A stretch of 64,000 nucleotides of DNA, taken from Archegozetes longisetosus (taxonomy: Eukaryota; Arthropoda; Arachnida; Sarcoptiformes; Trhypochthoniidae). The translations under genes were made by a program, and so were the position numbers. The DNA lies in assembly GCA_018873245.2 (NCBI GenBank), contig JAEMBT020000007.1, positions 930,001 through 994,000 on the forward strand, read 5' to 3'. Shown piece after piece: positions 36,713 through 47,144 of the stretch (the first letter of the stretch is position 1; each line of letters opens with the position of its first letter). The notes below the pieces were generated by a model. It worked only from the letters and a program-made list of their open reading frames with translations, was not told the DNA's origin and did no database searches.

Positions 36713-38131
36713 GGACTTGAAAACGTGGTGACAAATAGCCAGAGCAACAAAAACAAAAGTTGTTTCAACTCTTTTTATTGATCCAAATTTGATGCATAGG
36801 AACAAACTTTTTGATCATTTTATGCTCTCAAAAATATTTATTTTAAACGGAAGAAAATTAGAGCTGATCTCGAAAATTGATTTCGGAAATTAAAATTAGA
36901 AAATTCAAAAGAAAAAAGGTTTGCTGTACATTTAAACGCTTGAGTTGATTTACATAACTTTTCTTTAGTTTTTAATTAACAAGAAGAAATTTTCGCGCTT
37001 ATCTTAAGTAAAAATCTATCTGAAATCATATGGCAACTTTCAATTAATCCATATGTTTATTTCTTGTTCCTCAAATTCTGATAGGTATAAGCTTTCAGTC
37101 TATAAGTTCCCACGTATATTAATTTGACCAACAAACTTGCAACTGTTATCGTATGACTTTCAGGTTAAGTGACTTCAGAAGACAAACAAAATAATGATTT
37201 CAATCAAAATAATCTGATTTTGTGTCCAGCTGATATCAAGCTTTTTGAAATTAAAAACTAATTTTCCGGTGTAAGATTTCAGGGATTATCGAAGTTCGAT
37301 CGATAACCAATTTCATCAAAATTATATTTCTTAATAAAACCTTATCTGAACTCTATGAAAAATTGATTATTTTTAGGTCATTTGATTTATGTAGACTTTA
37401 GTAGAGCGACTCCTAACCCCTTCAATGAAAATTTTTCGTTATTTAAAAAATTTGTAACGTTTATAATTCTATTGCATCTAAATAATTCAGATTTGAGTAG
37501 CCGCTAATAATCTATATTTAAAGATAGTTCAATTATTCTTTTATAAATTATGATAGAAGTACTGGTACAAAAAGATCAAACTAATGATTCATGTCATTGT
37601 GAGTATATTGTTTGTCACTATAAAACTTTGAGCACAAGAAACAGTAGTTTTATAGAGATCAAAGAGTCTAAACTGTAATTTTAATTCCGAAATACCTTTT
37701 GATTTGGGCTTCTTTCAAGTGAAGCCAATTAGTAGTTTTACTGTGACTGCAGAAATTTTTCCGATATTATATCTACTGATTATAATTTATAATTCTCAAA
37801 AGTACATTAGCTTTTGAAAATTTTTACAATCATTATAAAGGATAAGAAGACTAAAAATGTAGTTGAACTTTATCTTTAAACTGTTAAAAGTTGACTGGAG
37901 AAACTTGTTCTTGAAAATATTTACAGCATCTTAAACACTTCTAGTTCATTGTTTCTCTTAAAGAAGTGCTAAAAGTTATTCTGAACAATTGTTTAAAATG
38001 CATTAGTTTTAAATTAAGAAATTCTGACAGTGTTATGAACTTTTGCTAACAATCGCTTCAGTTTTCAATAAGAAAATTCAAATCTATGAAAAACTGGAAA
38101 TAACTACCAAGTTTTGGTCTAAGTTTGAAAG
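36713..38131. other. intergenic between divergent genes, no gene seen
   Basis: Holds the promoters of the glycine-rich protein gene (minus) and the carboxypeptidase gene (plus). No other feature seen. Confidence 0.5.
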
Positions 38132-38896
38132 ATGTTTTTGATATTGAACTGTTTGTTAAGTTTACTTTTATTGGAGTGCCATGTCAATTCATTCTCGACC
38201 TCTGGCTGTGATCCTTTGATTTTGACTCCTTATATAGAGTCTAAAAGATTGGATGAAGCGAGAAAACTAAGTGCTGTCCAAAACCTGCCGAAAGCACCAA
38301 AAGTTACGGGTTATGCAGGATTTCTGACTGTAAATAAACAATACAATAGTAATATGTTCTTCTGGTTCTTTCCCGCGATGGTAGGCTGTGTTTAATGTTT
38401 TTCAACTCTCAATATAAAGATTATTCTGTGAATGGTCTTAATTTTTTTTATAAAATACTCGAATTTCAGTGTTTATCTTTGGGCATCGCATTTCATTTTA
38501 ATTTAAAATTCGTAAATCTATGTGATTAGATGCCATAATTGAAGCTTTACATTGATAATGTAAAGATTTTTTTGTTAGATAGAGTTACTATTAAATCCAA
38601 AAGTTGTGTACTTTAACCTAAAATACATACTTTGGTGCATTGATTTATAGAATGCATTGATTGTATTGTGCGGTGATCTGCAATTGCTATTAATCAAACA
38701 GTTGAAATAGTACTTTGTTTCAAAACATAAAACTTTAGTTTTTCTTTGTATTGGTCTAAAAACCAAATTTACATGTGCTATTTCGACTGTTTGTTTAATA
38801 GCAATTGCAGATCACTGTACAAAAGTATGTATCTCAAAAAGTACACAGCTTTTCGATTTGATTGTAGGTATAAATTTCCATAGTCTGAGCTAAACT

Positions 38897-38941
<45 letters not shown>

Positions 38942-40473
38942 TATCGTTGCTCTTATTAGTTATATAGTGAATGTTAGTAATATCGAGGCTAACTTCAGCT
39001 TGGTTATTGTTTGAGCGACTAATATTATGAACGAAAGATGAAACTCGTAATAACCTCATAGGAATTTATTGTTTAAGTCTTTTATGAGAATTGCGAGCAA
39101 TGAAAATGTAAATAAGGAGTATGTTCTTAAGTAAAAGGTTTAGATTTTAGTCAGAATTAAAAATAGTTTAAAATCAATTTATGGTGCAATAAAACGAACA
39201 AATATTTCCCCATAGAAAAGTAAAGAAACTGCTCCATTATTATTATGGCTGAATGGAGGACCTGGAACTTCATCAATGTTTGGTATATTCAATGAAAATG
39301 GACCATATAGTGTGGATGAAAATATTACACTCACTCCAAGAAATTATTCTTGGATTCAAGAGTTTTCAGTTCTGTACGTCGATAACCCTGTCGGCACTGG
39401 ATTTAGCTTTACTCATGATAAAAATGGGTTGTCTAGAAATCAATCTGTCATTGCCGATAACTTATACGAAGTACTGCAACAATTTTTCACTTTATTTAGT
39501 GAATATCGAAGAAATGATTTTTATATTACTGGTGAATCATATGCTGGAAAATATATTCCCGCGATTGGATATAAATTGCATACAGTGAGAAATGTATCAA
39601 AAATTAATTTCAAGGGTGTGGCGATTGGAAATGGGTGGATAGATCCTATAAATATGTTGGATTATGGGACGTATCTGAAAAATATTGGTTTTATTGATGA
39701 AAACCAAGCGACACACTTCTACTATCTGCAGAATAAAACTGCTTCTCAAATCTTGAAAGAAAGTTATCAAAATGCATACAATATTAGTGTTGAAATGTTA
39801 GGTAATACCTAAAACATTTATATCGAAAAAAGTACGACCAAAAAGTTAATAAAAATCTCTATCTTGACAGGAGGAGATGATACCAGCGTTTCCTCATATT
39901 TCGAGAACATTACAGGTCATGATTATATATATAACTTTTTGACAACTGAATACCCAGAAGAACTTAACTATTATTCGAAATACTTGGATTTGAATGAAAC
40001 TCGTTATGCAATCCATGTAGGATGCTTGCCTTATACTGAAAATAATTTAACAGTTTACGGACATCTAACAGAGGATATCTTCAAAACAGTTAAGCCGTGG
40101 TTCACAACACTTATTAATAATTATAAAGTATTGCTATATAGCGGAAATTTAGATATCATCGTTGCACCATCATTAACAGAAAATTTTCTAGCAAACTTAG
40201 GTAAAAGTTAATTTTATCCAAAATGATTCCTGAATAAAATGATTGTCTAACATAGAGTGGAAGCATTCGAAGGAGTTTTCTATATCTGAACGAGTAGTTT
40301 GGAAAGTATCGAAAGAAGATAAAGAAGTAGCTGGTTATACAAAACATTACGCAAAGTTTACGCAAGTTATTGTTCGGAATGCTGGACATGCTGTTCCTTT
40401 TGATCAACCGAGAGCTTCTTTAGATATGATTACAAGATTTATCAATTCTCAAACATTTAAACAGTTAAATTAA
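38132..40473 (+). CDS. serine carboxypeptidase, S10 family (vitellogenic carboxypeptidase-like)
   Basis: Four exons, 38132-38380, 39216-39801, 39871-40200, 40256-40473, join in frame (1383 nt, 460 aa). A signal peptide (about 1-20) leads. Exon 1 contains the YAGFLTVNKQYNSNMFFWFF block and exon 2 opens with the oxyanion segment LLLWLNGGPG. The catalytic triad is S191 in GESYAGKY, D373 in SGNLDIIV and H433 in NAGHAVPFDQP. DNPVGTGFS and GVAIGNGWIDP are further S10 signatures. Length and motif order match CPVL/vitellogenic carboxypeptidases, which remove C-terminal residues from peptides in secretory or lysosomal compartments. Introns 2 and 3 are very short (69 and 55 nt); intron 1 (835 nt) has been invaded by an inverted repeat and a microsatellite. 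No lesion is seen. Confidence 0.95.
38598..38860. repeat. inverted repeat in carboxypeptidase intron 1
   Basis: The left arm (about 38598-38720) is mirrored by the right arm (about 38776-38860); the best shared block is GTGATCTGCAATTGCTATTAA, with one or two mismatches in the longer match. A foldback MITE is likely. An (AG)n tract follows just downstream. Confidence 0.7.
38899..38937. repeat. (AG)n microsatellite
   Basis: Perfect AG dinucleotide run of about 39 bp inside intron 1 of the carboxypeptidase gene. Confidence 0.97.
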
Positions 40474-41315
40474 TAATATTTGAACACAGGTTTTTAAAAT
40501 TTTTAATTAATAAAATTTCATTTATTTTTTATAACTGAGGTTCAAAATAATTGTTCATTTTTGAAGCACTATTAATCAGAAAAGCACGATTTATGATTAG
40601 CACAAATAGAAAATAATTTATCTACAACAATTTGTTTAATACCAAATTAACATGAAAATCAATTGCTAGTTACATCAACTTAAAATCTATTTTACTTTCG
40701 TATTTCTTACTTTGATTTCGGAATAGACCAAATATGGTTAACCTGAGCATTTGATATTGAGATTTTTGGCAAAGGATAGTCTGCAGTACAAGCGAAATTA
40801 GTCTTAGGAATTGCATTTGGAAATGTCTGTTCAACTCTGATTTCATTATTAATAAAGTAAGATTAGTTAGAAATTCATGTAATAGCAATCTTAAATCTAA
40901 GAAATATTTTAATGTTGATAAACTCAGCACATTATCTTAAGATAGTATTGGCATAATGTCAAATATAATTCAAATTCTGATAAACTCTAAAAAGGAAATC
41001 TTTCATCTCTAGAAAAATGTATTCTGACTCAACAGTGACTAACTCTTAACGCTATAAATTTATATGATTGAGATAGCTAATATATAGTGATGTACTGAGC
41101 TTTTCTTGTACCCTGCAATACCGGCTATTTCAAGCTTTCTGATTGGTAGTTTTTCTTTAATTAAAAGTACAAATAAAATTTTATAATGGAAGCAAAGCGT
41201 ACTATAAACAAAAGCAGACATATGTTCAATAATGAACATTGTAATTATCACTATTTACAAAGTTTTACTATATTTTTTTAAATGCGGCGTGCAATAAGAA
41301 AATTTCGATAGAACA
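40474..41315. other. intergenic, no gene seen
   Basis: Downstream of the carboxypeptidase gene. An AATAAA lies at about 40508, a likely polyadenylation signal. The 86-codon minus-strand frame 40670-40930 has no similarity I recognise. Confidence 0.5.
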
Positions 41316-42190
41316 ATTTAACAATTTAAGGCTGAAATCACAATGTTGTATTTTCAACGTTTATCTAATGTGAATGCACGCGAACCAACTACTATTCGAT
41401 TTGCTTACATGAAATTAGATATAAGAATAGATTTAAACATTACGGGCATTAATTTATAACATCCATGCAATAAAAGTACACTTTAACATATTTCAGATAA
41501 GAATAATATAGCGGAACTCTCATTGAGTTCACCGACATTAAAATATTTCTTACAACAAAGATTACTATTATGTGAAATTTTAATTATTTGACTTTGTTAA
41601 TGTTGAAGTCAACTGATAACAATCAATCATTTATTATTTTTCTCTATAATTCGACATATAAGTTGCAATAACTTTAAGTAAATAAAATCATTTTGATTTT
41701 GAAGATGTATATAAAGCTCAGAGCTTTATGGAGACATCCGAATAATTCTAATTTAATAACTTAGGTCTAAAATCACAATAGTGTAATTTCAGCGCTTATC
41801 TAATGTGAATGGACGTGAATTAACTACTATTCGATTTATTTACATGAAATTAGATATAAGAATAGATATGAACATTTCCACTATTAATTTATAATATCCA
41901 TGCAATAAAAGTACATTTTGACCATATTTCGGAAAAGAATAACATATCAGGAGTCTCACTGAGTTCACTGACATTAAAATATTTCTTAGAACAAAGATTG
42001 CTATTATAAGAATTTCTAATTAATTTCACTCTACGAATATTGAGGGCAACTGATAGCAATAAATTATTTATTATTTTTCTCTATAATTCGATGCTGAAGT
42101 TACCATAATCTTAAATAAATAAAATCATTTTGCTTTTGAAAATGTATATAAAGCTCAGAGCTTTATGGACACATTCGAATAATTCTGTTT
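41316..42190. repeat. tandem duplication of a 435-bp promoter unit upstream of the lectin gene
   Basis: Unit A (about 41316-41752) and unit B (about 41754-42190) align along their whole length at high identity, for example TTATCTAATGTGAATG and ATGAAATTAGATATAAGAAT in both. Each ends with the same TATA-box region (TATATAAAGCTCAGAGCTTT). Unit B drives the lectin; unit A has no gene of its own directly after it. A further worn copy lies at 45.4-46.0 kb before the lectin pseudogene, so the unit moves with the gene. Confidence 0.85.
42145..42152 (+). promoter_or_regulatory. TATA box of the C-type lectin gene
   Basis: TATATAAA followed by GCTCAGAGC, 85 nt before the start codon. An identical box at 41708-41715 lies in the upstream duplicate unit. 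Confidence 0.7.
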
Positions 42191-42236
42191 TACGATCAAC
42201 TCCCGAAATAGTACTGTAAAGAAGAGTATAGCTAGA

Positions 42237-43451
42237 ATGGCAAATATTTTGAACTCAAGAATCTTCATATTGTTCTTTCAGTTCCTAACAATCGCTTTAT
42301 CAAATGGTATGATTCATAAATATGCATAATATATACGCAAAATTTTATTATGATGCTAATTATGTACTATTTGATAGAATCGCCAGAATCGAAAAATAAA
42401 AGTTGCTACTGTTTTAGTACTTCTGGAAATTACTGCGGAAGTCGTACTAACTCTGGATATTTGGGAGGAACATGTAACGACAATGAATTATTTTATTGTT
42501 CTGGGGGTAATGGTTTGCCTGCATCTTCCAAGGGTGTGTGTCTTGGTTTTTGCAATCAAGGAGAACGTGGACTTGATTACTGTCCATTGAGCAAGATGGT
42601 GCGAGGTAAACCAGCAAATCCAAACATTTTTTTATTAAAACTTTTTGTACAAAGAAAAAATGGAGAAAAAAACATTTTCCAGCGTGTATACGCCTATATT
42701 AATCTGAAACCTCAACTCTATTGAGAAATTTATCAATGTCTTACATGAACGACAGAAAAAGTTCAATTTTCATTTTTGCAAATTAGTGGACTCACCTGCA
42801 ATCGTTAAATCAGCAAACTGTCCGTCAGGTTGGACTAGGTTCAACAATAAATGCTATTTAAATCCACCAATGAGCAAGAGGGACTGGAATCAAGCCAACC
42901 GGATTTGCAAAGGCTACTCTGCTCATTTACTGAAAATAGAGTCAGCAGCTGAGAATAACTTTCTTATAAATTTCACTGAGTCAAAAAAATTGAGCCTTGC
43001 CTGGATGTGGGCTAGGAATATTGAAGGTGTTATCAAGTGGATGGACAACACTCCTTTAACGTATTCAAATTGGTTTTTGAATAAACCTGATGGTCGTCCA
43101 GGATACGAGGAATGTGTTGAGTTCCTTCCCAAAGGATCTTATAATCATAGTGAATGGGTTGGTCATCCGGCAGGAGTTTGGAACAATGCTTACTGTTCAA
43201 GTTTGAGAGATATTATCTGCGAAACATCAATTGTAAATGACAATAGATGCACGTGTCATTATGGAACAGGCAATTATTGTGGATCTCGAAAAGACGACGG
43301 ATTCTTGCAGGAAGATTGCAATTCTAATGAATTGTACTATTGTCCAGGTGGTAATGGATTACCTGCTTTATCTAAAGGAAATTGTGCTGGATATTGCATG
43401 CAAACATACCCTGGACTTGATGCGTGCCCCTTAAGAAAACGTTCTGTCTGA
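42237..43451 (+). CDS. secreted C-type lectin flanked by two eight-cysteine modules
   Basis: Three exons, 42237-42306, 42378-42605, 42787-43451, join in frame (963 nt, 320 aa). Exon 1 is a signal peptide (MANILNSRIFILFFQFLTIA). Exon 2 is one Cys-rich module (about 33-92, CYCFSTSGNYCGSR to LDYCP). Exon 3 starts with a C-type lectin domain (about 108-232: GWTRFNNKCY, WNQANRICKGYSAHL, WNNAYCSSLRDIICE) and ends with a second copy of the module (CTCHYGTGNYCGSR to LDACP). Each module has eight Cys, with NELFYC/NELYYC and GGNGLPA conserved between them. In the lectin long loop the sugar-specifying triplet, usually EPN or QPD, is KPD here. Known lectins of this type bind glycans outside cells in immunity or saliva. 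A TATA box precedes the gene and AATAAA lies at 43548. I do not recognise the Cys module. Confidence 0.9.
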
Positions 43452-43814
43452 ATGTTTCTCTAATTAATACTAATTACCTTATATCCTAATAATTTTATTA
43501 TTAAATTATATTATTATTCTTTGAAGTACATTATATCCAGTACGTTGAATAAATAACATTAATTTAGTATTATTTTATTTCAAATTTATCCAAAAATATG
43601 TTCATTTTGAGAATATTGAGAGATTATTGACAAACCAACGAGCAATCAGACGCATTCTTTTGAATTGTTAGTGATTGAATAGTGTTTGAATATTAGTTAT
43701 ATACAGAGTGAATACTTCTGGTGTACAGAATTTAGAAAATTTATTGCACGAAAATGAAGTGACATAAACAAGATTCATAGTCAGAATTAAATACGTGTTT
43801 AATACATTGAATGA

Positions 43815-44285
43815 TAAATTTATGACCAGCCAATTATTTGCTTTTCATCATTAGTAAGGCACTCTTGAAGTCGATCAGGTTCTGATTGGCATGCGCGTTC
43901 ACATAATACTGGCGTAACTCGCTTAAAGCTTGCATAATACAGAATTTTAACTCTTCGATATCTCTTGGTTTACTAGAGTAAACTTTTCTTTCGTAACTTC
44001 CCATAAAATATTTGAAGGAGTCAAGTCACACGATCTCCGAAGCCAATCCAATAACTCAAGAATTTTTCTGTTAAAAATTCGCGAATGTTTTCGTCAAAAC
44101 GAGGGGGCTCCATCTTGTTGTAATCATATGGTTCTCATTAGATTTTTTAAAAATTAGCCCAAAAACTGCTTTCAAACATTTTAAGGCATTCCTCTCTGCT
44201 TACCGTACCATCAACAAGACAGGGCCAATAATACCGCCAGACATATCCAGCCCAAACGCAGATACCAGGAACGTAAAACTATTTT
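43815..44285 (-). pseudogene. Tc1/mariner-superfamily transposase fossil
   Basis: The minus strand reads, in drifting frames, FYVPGICVWAGYVWRYYWP, FLVDGTVSREECLKMF-like sequence, then KMEPPRFDENIREFLTEKF and SYWIGFGD. This is the order found in IS630/Tc1/mariner transposases (VWAG block, VDGTV block, QDGAPPH block). A stop follows WIGFGDRVT and later parts are shifted. No terminal repeats are obvious. It is a worn fragment of about 470 bp. Confidence 0.75.
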
Positions 44286-44868
44286 TTTTAAACTGTCAAA
44301 ATTTAATTTGATAAGTGCTTCAGGTTTTTGGTACCGAAACCGAAATATTATGAGTTATAATTATGACGCAATAAAATTACGAATATCTATACATCAGAAG
44401 TGTTCATCCTACATATAAAAGTCAAAAGTATAACTCAAATTGAGTCGAACCATAACCAAATATAAATTATAAATTATCTATTATCTAGGAAATATTGAAT
44501 TTATTATGAATTTTTTTATAATGGAGCCTATGGAGAAATTGAAGTTTTCAAAAAAAGCTTTTGATCCCCTGTATCATTCAATATTACGATAAAACTTCGA
44601 ACGTATGAGGAGGAGGGGTCAAAATTAATTTCAGAAAAGTATCATGTTAGGATCAGACCTATAACACAGCGAACTTACAGTGAAAACTCATCCTTGTATT
44701 CGAATAAATTCAAAGGGCAGTAATGGTTTTTGGACGCTTCTGAGGGAAATTATATAGAAATGTTTTAAGAATGGAACAAATTTATGTTAACTGAAATATA
44801 GAATGCACTTCATTTTTAAATAACTACTTTGAAGTTTCTAATAGTTTTTAAACAATATAAGTGTATAT
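44286..44868. other. intergenic, no gene seen
   Basis: AT-rich DNA between the transposase fossil and the next palindrome. May be the rest of the same dead element. Confidence 0.4.
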
Positions 44869-45212
44869 CAATAAAGCTATAAACTGTAACAAAAAATTCG
44901 CGCACATGATTCTTAGTTGTTCAAAAAAATTCAGAGTAACAAAATGCAATATCAATCCCAAAATTAAGAGCCATATTCTGAGTTCTATCTTAACCTCGAT
45001 CTCTACTCAAGTTAGACTTGAACACAAATTTTGACAGCAACAAGTCTCACTTGAGTCGAGGTTGGGCTTAAGACAGAACTCAGAATATTGCTCTAAGAGT
45101 TAGAATTCTGTCATGCATCACAAACAGAAAATTCCGCAATACCCATTAACGTCAATAACTTGCAATTCTCAAAAATAGCTTTATTTTTTTGTTATAGTTT
45201 GTAACTTTATTG
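44869..45212. repeat. palindromic element with nested inverted repeats
   Basis: The outer arms (AATAAAGCTATAAACTGTAA at 44871 and its imperfect inverse near 45190-45211) enclose a tighter palindrome at about 44966-45096, where CATATTCTGAGTTCTATCTT and AACCTCGA are mirrored by AAGACAGAACTCAGAATATT. The inner loop is about 60 bp. No ORF. Probably a foldback MITE. Confidence 0.7.
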
Positions 45213-45360
45213 TACTATAATATTGTACTATAATACACATTTATATTGTTTCTTTTAAATAACTATAAAAACTTCACAGTAATTATTTAAAAGTGAAGTA
45301 CATTTTATACTTCAGTTACCATAAAGTTATTCGGTTTTTAAAGGATTTTATGTGATTTCT

Positions 45361-45770
45361 AAGAAATATTTAATGTCGGCGAACTCAATGAAAGTTCGCC
45401 ATATTCTTTGTGTGATTTCAGCTTTTATCTAATGTGAATGCACGCGAACTAATTACTATTCGATTTGTTTACATGAAATTAGATATAAAAACAGATTAGA
45501 ACTTTATGGGTATTAACTTATGACATCCATGCAATAAAAGTACACTTTAACATATTTCAGATAAGAATAATATAGCAAAATTCTGATTGAGTACAGTGAC
45601 ATTCAAATATTTCTTAAAACAAAGATCTTCAAATTTATTCTTATATCTAATTTCGTGCAAACAAGTCGAATAGTAATTATTTCGCATGCATTCACATTAG
45701 ATAAGCGCCAAAATTACACAAAGAATAATGTGGCTCTCACAAAGTCCACAGACATTAATATACTGTATAT
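45361..45770. repeat. inverted repeat, 137-bp arms, made from the lectin promoter unit
   Basis: 45361-45497 is the inverse complement of about 45634-45770; both contain the TTATCTAATGTGAATGCA and ATGAAATTAGATATAA phrases of the lectin promoter unit, in opposite orientation. A copy of the unit therefore duplicated and inverted on itself next to the decayed lectin. Confidence 0.75.
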
Positions 45771-46025
45771 CTCACAACAAAGATTGCTATTATACGAACT
45801 TCTAATTAATTTTACCTTTATTTATATTGAACTCAACTGATAGCAATCAATCGATCATTTAGTATTTTCTCTATAATTCGATATTAAACTTGCAATACGC
45901 TTGAATAAATAAAATCACTTTGATTTTGAAAATGTTGTAAAGCTTAGAGATTTGTGAAAACATTTAAATAATTCTGTTTTAAGGTCAACACTCGAAATAT
46001 TAACGTAAAGAAAAGTATAGTCAGA
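45771..46025 (+). repeat. worn 3' part of the lectin promoter unit
   Basis: This continues the promoter-unit similarity (CAAAGATTGCTATTAT, CTCTATAATTCGAT, AAATAAAATCA) up to the start codon of the lectin pseudogene. The TATATAAAGCTC of the intact copy has become TTGTAAAGCTT, so the TATA box is lost. Confidence 0.7.
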
Positions 46026-46992
46026 ATGGCAAATATTTTGAACTTAAGGATCTTCATATTGTTCTCTCAATTCCTAACAATTCGCTTTATCAAATGGCAT
46101 GATTCATAAACATATATATGCAAATTTTTATTATCTTACGTGAAGGAGAAAAAAATTAATTTTCATTTTTGCAAATTGATGAGCTCAACTGCGATCGTTA
46201 AATCAACAAACTATCCGTCGGGTTGGACTAGGTTCAACAATAAACCCTATTTCAATCCATCAGTAAGCAGAGCAAACTGGAATGAAGCCAACCGAATATG
46301 CAAAGGCTACTCTGCTCATTTACTGAAAATAGTCAGCAGCTAAGAATAACTTTCTCGTAAGATTCATTAGGTCAAAAAATAGCTTTGCCCGGATGTGAGC
46401 CAAGAATGTTGGAGGTGTCATCAAGCGGGTGGACAACACTCTAACATATTCAAATTGGTTTTGGAATCAACCTGATGGTCGTCCAGGATACGAGGAATGT
46501 GTTGAGTTCCTTTCCAAACGATCTTATAATCATAATGAATGGGTTGATCACCCGGCAGGAGTTTGGAACAATGTTTACTGCTCAAGTTTGAGAGATATTA
46601 TCTGCGAAACATCAATTGTAAATGACAATAGATGCATGTGTTATTATGGGTCAGACAAATTGTAATTCTAATGAATCGTGTAACGTAACTAATTTTATTA
46701 ATTAGTATTGATATACGTTTACAAAATATACGAATTGCACTATAACAATAATAAAGATAAAGAAGAGAGTGAGAGTGAATAAACACGTGGTTTTATAGCT
46801 GGCCTAGGGTTAGCCTTTGTTTCCTGTTTTCGTTTTTAATATGCGCCTCTATACAATGTTAATGTGTTTACAAATAGTATTATTGCCCAGGTGGTAATGG
46901 GTTACCTGCTTTATTGAACGGTAGTTGTGCTGGATATTGCACGCAAACATCCCTTGGACTTGATACTTGTCCTTCAAGAAAATGTTGCATGA
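46026..46992 (+). pseudogene. C-type lectin pseudogene
   Basis: A decayed duplicate of the lectin at 42.2 kb. The signal-peptide exon has one extra T (acaattcgct against acaatcgct) that shifts the frame, and the exon 1 donor is GC instead of GT. The first Cys-module exon is missing. The lectin exon, from about 46176, carries frameshifts near 46330-46440. The loop reads QPDGRPGYEECVEF, with QPD rather than the KPD of the intact gene. The second Cys module is split by a 194-bp insertion (probable solo LTR) and resumes at about 46878. The order of lesions suggests age rather than sequencing error. Confidence 0.9.
46679..46872. mobile_element. probable solo LTR inside the lectin pseudogene
   Basis: A 194-bp insertion relative to the intact lectin starts TGTAAC and ends TTTACA, the TG...CA form of a long terminal repeat, and is flanked by AATCG and AATAG, a 5-bp target duplication with one mismatch. 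It contains AATAAAGATAAA, a possible polyadenylation signal. No internal retrotransposon sequence remains. Confidence 0.55.
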
Positions 46993-47144
46993 ATGTTGCT
47001 CTTATTAATGCTAATTACCCAAAATTCTAGCAATTCTATTATCTGATTATTAGAAGGGGGAATCTTAAGCACAGGCCTTAAAATGCCTTTTTTAGGTGAA
47101 TCTTAGCAATCCTTGCTCAGAGTGTTCCTATTGACCTATATTAA

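Noticed and set aside
38778-39059. 93-codon minus-strand frame with a Ser-Leu run
   Set aside because: The Ser-Leu run is the (AG)n microsatellite in the carboxypeptidase intron.
39253-39588. 111-codon frame overlapping the carboxypeptidase
   Set aside because: It is out of frame with the catalytic-serine exon, which has clear S10 motifs in the other frame.
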